Shown piece after piece: positions 57,229 through 64,000 of a DNA stretch of 64,000 nucleotides (position 1 is the first letter of the stretch; each line of letters starts with the position of its first letter). This DNA comes from Bradyrhizobium sp. BR 10289 (GTDB lineage: Bacteria; Pseudomonadota; Alphaproteobacteria; Rhizobiales; Xanthobacteraceae): contig NZ_JACOFR010000006.1 in the NCBI RefSeq assembly GCF_019455385.1, positions 62,001 through 126,000 of the forward strand, written 5' to 3'. The notes beneath the pieces are model-generated. The model searched no databases and was not told the DNA's origin. It saw only the letters and a program-made list of their open reading frames with translations. The position numbers and the translations under genes were made by a program.

Positions 57229-59088
57229 ATGGCGATGGCAAGCGCCGTGTCTCTCTCGGGCGAACGCCGCGGGGGCATCACCCTGTTGCTTCGCCTCAGC
57301 GACGCGATCGCGGCCATTCTGCTGGCCGCCGATCTCGTGGTCGTCTGCGCCTCCGTGCTGCTGCGCTTCTGCTTCAACGCGCCGGTCGAATGGTCGGACG
57401 ACGTCGCGCGCGGATTGATGGTCGGCTCGGCCTTCTTCGGCGCGGCGAGCGCGCTCGCGCGCGGCGAGAATGTCGGCGTGTCCTTCTTTCGCGATCTACT
57501 GCCGCTGGCACTGCGCACACTGGTCGATGCCGCAAGCAGCCTGCTGATCGTGCTGATCTCGGGCTATGTCGCCTATAATGCCATCAAGCTCGGCTCGCTC
57601 ACGGCAGGCCAGACCACCGGCTCCGGCCTGCCGCTGGAATTGACCTTCTATCCGATGGGCCTCGGCGCTCTGTTCATGACGGTGTTCGCGATCGACCAGC
57701 TCTGCGCGCGGCCGCTGCCCGACATCGTCAGGGGCCTCGTCGCGATCGCCATCGTCACCGGGCTTTATCTTGTCTGGGATTATCTGTCGCCGTCTTCAGT
57801 GCCATCGGCGGGCACGCTGATGCTGATCGGCTTCTTCGCAACGCTGTTCGGCGGGTTGCCGATCGGCTTTGCGCTGGCGTTGGCCGCGCTGGTCTTCATC
57901 TGGGTCGAGGGCGCGCTGCCCGGCGTAATCTTTGCCCAGCAGATGGCGCGCGGCATCGACAATTTCGTGCTGCTGGCCATCCCCTTCTTCATCCTCGTCG
58001 GCTACCTCATGGAAGCCAACGGCATGTCGGTGCGCCTGATCGAGCTGTTGCAGCGCGCGGTCGGGCGCATGCGCGGCGGCCTCAACGTCGTGATGGTGGC
58101 CTCGATGGTGCTGTTCTCCGGCATCTCGGGCTCCAAGATGGCGGACGTTGCCGCGGTCGGCTCCGTGCTGATCCCGGCCGCGCGGCGCTCGAAACAGAAC
58201 CCAGGCGGCGCGGTGGCGCTGCTGGCGGCATCCGCGGTGATGGCGGAGACCATTCCGCCCTGCATCAACCTTATCATTTTGGGCTTCGTCGCGAACCTGT
58301 CGATCGGCGGCCTGTTCATGGCGGGGCTGCTGCCGGCGGCGCTGATGGCGCTGGTGCTGATCGCCGTGTCCATCATCTTCGGCAAGCCGCCGGCGGAGGC
58401 AGAGGATATCGAGCCGCAGGCGCCGGTGTCGGGCCTGTGGAGCGGCGCGATCGCCGCGTTCGGCCTGATCTTCATGATCTTCTTCGGCTTCAAGAGCGGC
58501 TTCGCCACGGCCACGGAAATTTCCGCCTTCGCCGTGGCCTATGCGCTCATCGTCGGCAGCCTGGTGTTCCGCGAGCTCAGCTTCAAATCGGCCACGCATA
58601 GTTTCGTGCAGGCCGCGACGCGCGCGGGGCTCGTGCTGTTCATCGTCGCCGCCGCGCAATCGTTGGCCTTCACGCTGACCTTGCAGCAGGTGCCGCATGC
58701 GGTCGGCGATTTCATGCTGGGGCTCTCCAAGACGAGCGGAGTCTGGTTGTTCATCCTGCTCGCGATCGTGGTGCTGATCGTGATGGGCTCGGTGCTGGAG
58801 GGCGCGGCCGCGCTGATCATCTTCGGGCCGTTGCTGTTGCCGGTGGCGGTGCAGCTCGGCGTCGATCCGCTGCATTTCGGCGTCGTATTGGTCATCGCGA
58901 TGGGCATCGGCCTGTTCGCGCCGCCGCTCGGGCTCGGGCTCTACGGTGCCTGCCTGATCGGCAATGTGCCGATCGAGCAGACGGTGAAGCCGATCATCGG
59001 CTATCTTGGCCTGCTGCTCCTCTGCCTGCTTGTCATCGCCTTCGTGCCATGGCTCTCGACTGCGCTGCCGCGGGCATTCGGCTACTGA
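57229..59088 (+). CDS. TRAP transporter DctQ-DctM fused membrane protein
   Basis: The 619-residue protein contains the small four-helix DctQ part at about 1-180 (VVCASVLLRFCFNAPVEWSDDVARG) followed by the large DctM part (GLPIGFALALAALVF, AIPFFILVGYLMEANGMSVRLIELLQRAVG, SGSKMADVAAVGSVLIPAA). Fusion of the two subunits is common. It carries the DctP ligand across the membrane with sodium or protons. The ATG at 57229 is 1 base after the dctP stop. Confidence 0.93.
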   Translation: MAMASAVSLSGERRGGITLLLRLSDAIAAILLAADLVVVCASVLLRFCFNAPVEWSDDVARGLMVGSAFFGAASALARGENVGVSFFRDLLPLALRTLVDAASSLLIVLISGYVAYNAIKLGSLTAGQTTGSGLPLELTFYPMGLGALFMTVFAIDQLCARPLPDIVRGLVAIAIVTGLYLVWDYLSPSSVPSAGTLMLIGFFATLFGGLPIGFALALAALVFIWVEGALPGVIFAQQMARGIDNFVLLAIPFFILVGYLMEANGMSVRLIELLQRAVGRMRGGLNVVMVASMVLFSGISGSKMADVAAVGSVLIPAARRSKQNPGGAVALLAASAVMAETIPPCINLIILGFVANLSIGGLFMAGLLPAALMALVLIAVSIIFGKPPAEAEDIEPQAPVSGLWSGAIAAFGLIFMIFFGFKSGFATATEISAFAVAYALIVGSLVFRELSFKSATHSFVQAATRAGLVLFIVAAAQSLAFTLTLQQVPHAVGDFMLGLSKTSGVWLFILLAIVVLIVMGSVLEGAAALIIFGPLLLPVAVQLGVDPLHFGVVLVIAMGIGLFAPPLGLGLYGACLIGNVPIEQTVKPIIGYLGLLLLCLLVIAFVPWLSTALPRAFGY

Positions 59089-59100
59089 CGGAGTCTTGTC

Positions 59101-60078
59101 GTGAAAGTCCTGCTTGCGCACACGCCGGAGATGCGGCGCAATTATTACGGCGACCGCAGCCTGAACGGCCTTCGCGCGGTTGCCGAGGTGATCCTGCACG
59201 AGAGCGATGAGACCCTGGACGCGGCCAGCCTCGTGCGTGCCGCGAAAGATGTCGACATCATCGTCGCCGATCGCATGACGGAAGGCCGCGGCGAGATCTT
59301 CGCGCAACTGCCGCGCCTCTCCGCCTTCGTCCGCTGCGCCGTCGACATCCGCAACGTCAATGTCGATGCGGCCTCGGCGGCCGGCGTGCTCGTGACCCGC
59401 GCCGGCCCCGGCTTCGTGCAGGCCGTCGCCGAGCTCGCGGTCGGTTTCATGGTCGATCTGTCCCGCGGCGTGTCGCGAACGACGGCCGACTACCAGGCCG
59501 GCCGCAAGCCCGAGGCGCGGATGGGCCGCCAGCTCGCCGGCAGCAAGATCGGCATCATCGGCTATGGCAGCATCGGGCGTTATCTTGCCGAGATCGCCAA
59601 GGTGATGCGCATGGAGGTGCTGGTCGCCGATCCCTTCGCCGACGTCAACGACAGCGCCATCCGGCATGTCAGCCTCGACGATCTCCTCGCCGCGTCGGAC
59701 TATGTCGTCTGTCTCGCCATCGCCAATGAGCAGACCGAGAACCTGATCGGCGAGGCGGCGCTGGCGCGCATGCAGAGGCATGCGGTCTTCATCAACCTCT
59801 CCCGCGGCAATCTCGTCGACGAGGCCGCGCTGGCCCGCGCGCTGCGCGAGGGCCGCATCGCCGGCGCCGCGATGGATGTCGGCCGTGCGCCAGACCAGAT
59901 GCCGAGTCCCGAGCTTGCAAGACTGCCCAACGTCGTTGCGACACCGCATGTCGGCGGACTGACGCCGCAGGCTATCGAATACCAGTCGCTGGAAACCGTC
60001 CGCCAAGTGGAAGCGATCGTGAGAGGCGAGGTCCCGCAAGGAGCCGTCAACGCCGAGCAGTGGACACGGCGACCCTAA
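59101..60078 (+). CDS. D-2-hydroxyacid dehydrogenase family protein
   Basis: This NAD-linked enzyme probably works on the acid brought in by the TRAP carrier; it is 12 bases behind it. The 325-residue product starts at GTG. The Rossmann motif GIIGYGSIGRYLAEIA is near 155, the catalytic Arg is in LSRGNLVDE (Arg235), and the catalytic His in VATPHVGGLT (His283). The usual Glu in DVFxxEP is not present: the equivalent stretch is MDVGRAPDQMP. Activity may therefore be altered. It overlaps the next gene, on the other strand, by 4 bases. Confidence 0.85.
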   Translation: MKVLLAHTPEMRRNYYGDRSLNGLRAVAEVILHESDETLDAASLVRAAKDVDIIVADRMTEGRGEIFAQLPRLSAFVRCAVDIRNVNVDAASAAGVLVTRAGPGFVQAVAELAVGFMVDLSRGVSRTTADYQAGRKPEARMGRQLAGSKIGIIGYGSIGRYLAEIAKVMRMEVLVADPFADVNDSAIRHVSLDDLLAASDYVVCLAIANEQTENLIGEAALARMQRHAVFINLSRGNLVDEAALARALREGRIAGAAMDVGRAPDQMPSPELARLPNVVATPHVGGLTPQAIEYQSLETVRQVEAIVRGEVPQGAVNAEQWTRRP

Positions 60079-61241
60079 AGCCGGTCGATCGCCTTGAAGG
60101 TCCCGTCCTTCTGGATCACCGTCAAGAACACCTTGGGCGGCGTGTCGATCGCGCGTACGCCGACGGTGACGACGCTGCCGCTGATATCGAAGCGGCCGAC
60201 ATCGTTGATGGCGCGGAGCAGGCTCGCGCGCGTTGGCCGCGGTCCGGCTTTTTCGAGCGCTGCGGCCGCGAGGCGACCGGAGAGATAGCCTTCGAGCGAC
60301 ACGAAATCCGGCGTCAGTGCCGGATCGAACGCCTTCTGCGCCGCCTGGTAGTCGGCGACGAGTTTGAGCGAGCGGTCCCAGGGAGACGGCACCACTTGCG
60401 AAACGATGACGCCTTCGCCCTCGGGACCGAGCTCCTGGGCGAGCGCGTTGGCGCCGACGAAGGAGATGTTGACGAAGGTCGGATAGGCGCCACTGCGGTG
60501 CGCGAGCTTGATGAACTCGGCGCAGGGACCATAGGTCCCGACCATGACGATGGCCTCGGGATCGGCGCGCTTGATCATGCGCCAAGCCGAGGCGACGGCG
60601 CGGGTGTTGCGCTCGAAGGTGCCTTCGGCGGCAAGCTCCAGGCCGCGCTTGGCGAGCGCGCGCTTGACGCCGGCAAGGCCGTCGCGCCCGAACGAATCGT
60701 CCTGGTAGAAGATGCCGATGCGGGTGAACTTGCGATCCTCGGTGAGGTGCTTGACCCAGGCCTCGGCCTCGGCGCCGTAGCTGGCGCGGATGTTGACGAC
60801 ATTGGGGAGCTCGAGGTCGCGCAGAAATTCGGCGCCGCTGAACGGGCCGATGAAGGGAACGTTCCTCGCGCTGGTAATCGGAATCGTCGCGATCGCGGTC
60901 GGGGTGCCCACCGCGCCGATCAGCGCGAACACCTTGTCGTCCTCGATCAGCCGCAACGTCTGCGCCACCGAACGATCGGGATCATAGCCGTCATCACGGC
61001 TGATGAGCTGGAGCTTGCGGCCGTAGACGCCGCCCTTCTGGTTGATCTCGGTGAACGCGGCGACGATGCCCTGTCGCATCCGCTGCCCGAGCGCGGAGGA
61101 GGGGCCTTCGAGCGCGGCAGCCTGGCCGAACAGGATCGCATCGTCGCTGACCCCGGCCTCGTCGCCCTTCGCAGGCAGCAGGCTTGCTGCCAGCCATCCG
61201 ATGGTCAGGGCGAGGCATGTCGCGGATCGCGAGCGTGTCAT
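60075..61241 (-). CDS. LivK-type ABC substrate-binding protein
   Basis: The 388-residue product has a signal peptide (CLALTIGWLAASLLPAKG) and a type I periplasmic binding fold (ILFGQAAALEGPSSALGQRMRQGIVAAFTEINQKGG, FALIGAVGTPTAIATIPI, IFYQDDSFGRDGLAGVKRAL). Such proteins bind branched-chain amino acids or aromatic acids. No permease or ATPase gene is near. It may instead act as a sensor for a neighbouring signalling protein. Confidence 0.85.
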   Translation of the reverse strand: MTRSRSATCLALTIGWLAASLLPAKGDEAGVSDDAILFGQAAALEGPSSALGQRMRQGIVAAFTEINQKGGVYGRKLQLISRDDGYDPDRSVAQTLRLIEDDKVFALIGAVGTPTAIATIPITSARNVPFIGPFSGAEFLRDLELPNVVNIRASYGAEAEAWVKHLTEDRKFTRIGIFYQDDSFGRDGLAGVKRALAKRGLELAAEGTFERNTRAVASAWRMIKRADPEAIVMVGTYGPCAEFIKLAHRSGAYPTFVNISFVGANALAQELGPEGEGVIVSQVVPSPWDRSLKLVADYQAAQKAFDPALTPDFVSLEGYLSGRLAAAALEKAGPRPTRASLLRAINDVGRFDISGSVVTVGVRAIDTPPKVFLTVIQKDGTFKAIDRL

Positions 61242-61541
61242 GAGGAATGCTTGCCGGATCAGGAAAATTCTATTCCAGACGATAGTCCGGCCGCCCTGAA
61301 CAGCTCGCTAACCCCTGGCGTGACGGCACTCCGTATGACTTCGGGGAAAACCGGCAGAATATGTCCACGCTGACGCGATATGCAGGGCAATCGTTAACTA
61401 CGCCGCGCCAATGCGGAACTCCCCGGTTCCGAAATTGTGCAGTTCTTAACCCCGTTCCTTGTCCGATAGTGGTTTCGGCGGCTCAACCAGAAGTTCGTGC
61501 CGCCGCGTCGATGGGGATGTCGAGGGGACTTGCGGATCAAG
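61242..61541. promoter_or_regulatory. Divergent intergenic region before the signalling protein gene
   Basis: This 300-base gap holds no gene I can support. A dyad, cggaac-N6-gttccg, is at 61414-61431, and gttaac at 61393-61398. It should carry promoters of both flanking genes. GAGGGGAC is 15 bases before the ATG at 61542. Confidence 0.35.
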
Positions 61542-63971
61542 ATGGGCGGTCGCGATCGGAACGATCAGGATCGGAAACGGAAGACCGGATGGTGGCGTGC
61601 TGCGCCGCTGCTCGGGCTGTACCGTCCCGCGCTGATCGCGATTGCTCTGGGCCTTCTGTTCTCGGTGCTGGGCGCCGCCGCGGTTGCGCGGTGGGAAGAC
61701 CGCGTCAACAGGCTCGAGTTCGAGAACGCGGCCGAGACCGAAGCGATCGTCATGCAGAATGGCATGGGCGAATACATTTCCCGGCTCGTCGCGCTGCGCA
61801 CGCTGTTCGAATCCACCAACGAGGAAATCACCCGCAGCGAGTTCGAGACCTTCAGCGCCCGCCTGTTCGAGCGGCATCCCGGCATGCTGCGCATCGCCTG
61901 GCTGCCGCGCGTCAACCGCAAGGAACGCGCCGAATACGAGGCCGCCGCGATCGCGGACGGCATATCGGGCTATCGCATCAAGTCGCTTCAAGGCGACGCC
62001 TTCGTGGTCGCGCCGCAAGGCGACGAATATTTCCCGGTGTTCTACTCGACCCAGCCGAAGACGTCGTCGGTTTACGGCATGGACTACGCGACCGTTCCGG
62101 ATCGTCGCGCGGCGCTGGAACGCGCCCGCGACAACGACCGCGTCGCGGCCATCCGCACACACCTGTACGCAGCGAAGGATGGCGGCCGGCTGCCCGACGT
62201 CCTCGTTGCCATTCCCGTCTATGCCAAGGGCACCTCGCGCGAGACGGTTGCCGATCGCCGCCGCAACCTCGCCGGCTTCGTCGTCGGCATCTTCGACCTG
62301 CCGCTGCTGATCCAGTCGATTCGTGCGACCACCGGTGCAAGCCCCGCGGTCAGCGTGAACGTCTACCCGCCCTTCACGGGGCAGATCGTCAGCCTCGAGG
62401 AGATGCTGCCGGACTTTTCGTCGGCCGCCACAGCGCCGCAATCGATGCGCGACGTCGCGCGGGCGCTGCACTGGTCGGGCAATCTCAAGATCGGCGACAC
62501 CGACTGGCAGGTGCGCGCCGTGCCGACCGCCGGCGGCGCGCTGGAGACGGCCTATGACCGCGCCGCCGCGGTCCTCATCGTCGGCATGCTGCTGACGCTG
62601 TCGCTGTCGACCTATCTGATGCTCGCGAGCCGCAACTCCCGGCGGCTGTCGCTGGCGAACCGCCGCGTGCTCGAGCTCGCGCAGACCGACATCCTGACGG
62701 GCCTGCCGAACCGCGCGTTCTTTCTCGCCCGGCTCGATGAGCTCAAGGGCCAGCTCGACATGTCGGGTTCGACCTTCTCGATCCTGATGCTCGACCTCGA
62801 CCGCTTCAAGAACGTCAACGACTCGCTCGGTCACGGCGCTGGCGACGTGCTGCTGCGCCAGGTGGCGCAGCGATTGAAAGCCGCGCTGCGCGCCAGCGAC
62901 GTGCTGGCGCGGCTCGGCGGCGACGAGTTCGCCATCATCCAGGAAGCCTGCGAGGATCAGCGCGACGGCGCAGCCGAGCTCGCCGGGCGGATCGCCAAGC
63001 TCGTCGCCGAGCCGTTCCTGCTGCCCGGACATCGCGTCGAGATCGGCACCAGCATCGGCATTGCGATTGCGCCCGACCATGGCGTCGATCAGGAGCAGCT
63101 GCTCAAGAAGGCGGACCTTGCGCTCTACCGCTCGAAATCGGCCGGCCGCAACTGTTACACCGTCTACGACGAGGCGATGTCGGCAGAGCTCGAGGCGCGC
63201 AGCACGCTCGAAGGGGATCTTCGCGACGCCATCGCGCGCTGCCAGCTCGAGGTGCACTACCAGCCGTTCGTCGATGCGATCGGCAGCGAGCGGCGCGGCT
63301 TCGAGGCGCTGGTGCGCTGGCGGCATCCGACGCGCGGCCTGATCCCGCCCGATCAGTTCATTCCGCTCGCCGAGGAGACCGGGCTGATCGTGCCGCTCGG
63401 CGAGTTCGTGCTGCGGCGCGCCTGCGCGGACGCGGCGGCGTGGCCTTCCAATCTCATGGTCGCCGTGAACCTGTCGCCGATCCAGTTCAAGGAAGCCGAG
63501 CTGTTCGAGATGATCTCGGCCGCGCTCGCCGATTCCGGCCTGCCACCGCAGCGGCTGGAGATCGAGATCACCGAATCGGTGCTGCTGGAGCGCGGTGTCG
63601 AGAACCTCGCCTTCATGGAACGGCTGAAGCAGCTCGGTATCGAGCTCGCGCTCGACGATTTCGGCACCGGCTATTCCTCGCTCAGCTATCTGACTGCCTT
63701 CCCGTTCGACAAGATCAAGATCGACAAATCGTTCATCCGTAACCTCACGCATCAGCCGCGTTCGTCCGCCATCATCGCCTCGATCGTGACGCTGGCGCGC
63801 GGCCTCGACATGTCGGTCACCGCCGAAGGCGTCGAGACGCGCGAGGAGTTCGAACGCCTGACCGCGCTCGGCGTCAATTTCGCGCAAGGCTATCTGTTCG
63901 GACGTCCGCAGCCGGTCGACCAGATCGCGTTCGACGCGGCCGCGCGGCCCTCGCAGCGCGACGCAGCCTGA
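61542..63971 (+). CDS. CHASE-GGDEF-EAL signalling protein (cyclic-di-GMP)
   Basis: The product makes or breaks cyclic-di-GMP in response to an outside signal. From the ATG at 61542 it has 809 residues: a membrane segment at about 25-50 (LIAIALGLLFSVLGAAAVA), a periplasmic CHASE domain of about 230 residues, a second membrane segment (VLIVGMLLTLSLSTYLMLA), a GGDEF domain with an intact GGDEF near residue 458, and an EAL domain with RGFEALVRWRHP near residue 586 and intact DDFGTGYSSLSYL. Both catalytic sites look intact, so the dominant activity is open. A GTG start at 61497 is possible. Confidence 0.9.
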   Translation: MGGRDRNDQDRKRKTGWWRAAPLLGLYRPALIAIALGLLFSVLGAAAVARWEDRVNRLEFENAAETEAIVMQNGMGEYISRLVALRTLFESTNEEITRSEFETFSARLFERHPGMLRIAWLPRVNRKERAEYEAAAIADGISGYRIKSLQGDAFVVAPQGDEYFPVFYSTQPKTSSVYGMDYATVPDRRAALERARDNDRVAAIRTHLYAAKDGGRLPDVLVAIPVYAKGTSRETVADRRRNLAGFVVGIFDLPLLIQSIRATTGASPAVSVNVYPPFTGQIVSLEEMLPDFSSAATAPQSMRDVARALHWSGNLKIGDTDWQVRAVPTAGGALETAYDRAAAVLIVGMLLTLSLSTYLMLASRNSRRLSLANRRVLELAQTDILTGLPNRAFFLARLDELKGQLDMSGSTFSILMLDLDRFKNVNDSLGHGAGDVLLRQVAQRLKAALRASDVLARLGGDEFAIIQEACEDQRDGAAELAGRIAKLVAEPFLLPGHRVEIGTSIGIAIAPDHGVDQEQLLKKADLALYRSKSAGRNCYTVYDEAMSAELEARSTLEGDLRDAIARCQLEVHYQPFVDAIGSERRGFEALVRWRHPTRGLIPPDQFIPLAEETGLIVPLGEFVLRRACADAAAWPSNLMVAVNLSPIQFKEAELFEMISAALADSGLPPQRLEIEITESVLLERGVENLAFMERLKQLGIELALDDFGTGYSSLSYLTAFPFDKIKIDKSFIRNLTHQPRSSAIIASIVTLARGLDMSVTAEGVETREEFERLTALGVNFAQGYLFGRPQPVDQIAFDAAARPSQRDAA

Positions 63972-64000
63972 GCGCTTTAGCCCAGGGAAGATCAGCGAAA

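Noticed and set aside
57796..60585. A 929-codon open frame on the - strand across the TRAP genes
   Set aside because: It is the mirror of three good genes on the + strand; its sequence is His/Asp/Arg/Gln-rich without any domain, as expected for a high-GC shadow frame.
61446..63887. An 813-codon open frame on the - strand across the CHASE-GGDEF-EAL gene
   Set aside because: It is antisense to a protein with intact GGDEF and EAL motifs and shows no recognisable domain.

Overview
The window is GC-rich chromosomal DNA that reads as a member of the Hyphomicrobiales (Rhizobiales), most probably Bradyrhizobium or a close relative. The reasons are the murC-murB-ddl-ftsQ-ftsA-ftsZ-lpxC-bamD-recN-ligA order, an FtsZ of about 600 residues with a long disordered linker, a ROSE-type RNA thermometer in front of an hsp20 gene, and many short palindromic repeats between genes. 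The genus is inferred from family knowledge; no database search was run. I saw no rRNA, tRNA, CRISPR array, phage or transposase gene.

Positions 1-14116 hold the end of the division and cell wall cluster: the 3' part of murC, then murB, ddl, ftsQ, ftsA and ftsZ, a strong terminator after ftsZ, and then lpxC, bamD, recN and ligA, all on the + strand. Together they make peptidoglycan precursor, assemble the Z ring, commit lipid A synthesis, assemble outer membrane proteins and repair or seal DNA.

Positions 14145-36051 are housekeeping and accessory genes: a Bcr/CflA efflux pump bracketed by two copies of a repeat, an aminopeptidase P, a 59-residue orphan, prmA, a short Flp pilin gene, a phytoene-dehydrogenase-like oxidoreductase, a membrane-fused spermidine-synthase-like protein, the relic of a fatty-acyl-AMP ligase, an L,D-transpeptidase, an ABC-2 exporter, two paralogous exported alpha/beta-hydrolase-like proteins (one with LysM), a zinc-ribbon metallopeptidase, a divergent epoxide-hydrolase-like/CGNR regulator pair with an inverted-repeat operator, and the hsp20 gene with its thermometer.

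Positions 34978-50841 include a tartrate/malate-type dehydrogenase with an MFS carrier and a divergent LysR gene followed by an aspartate dehydrogenase gene; a sorbosone-dehydrogenase-like protein; a three-gene membrane-lipid-like operon (ICMT-type methyltransferase, epimerase, Mpo1-like); an OmpA-like/Cys-rich exported pair; an orphan HicB; UvrD; a DUF1328 protein; a thioesterase; and a D-lactate-dehydrogenase-like flavoprotein. UvrD carries an in-frame palindromic repeat of the same kind as intergenic copies nearby.

Positions 50848-64000 hold a SulP permease, an exported caspase-like protein, a LysR/DoxX divergent pair, a DctP and fused DctQM TRAP transporter with a 2-hydroxyacid dehydrogenase, a LivK-type binding protein, and a CHASE-GGDEF-EAL signalling protein.

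The points I would look at first are the repeat element translated inside UvrD, the ROSE thermometer, the acyl-AMP ligase relic, the CGNR/hydrolase operator, and the short unlinked Flp pilin gene.
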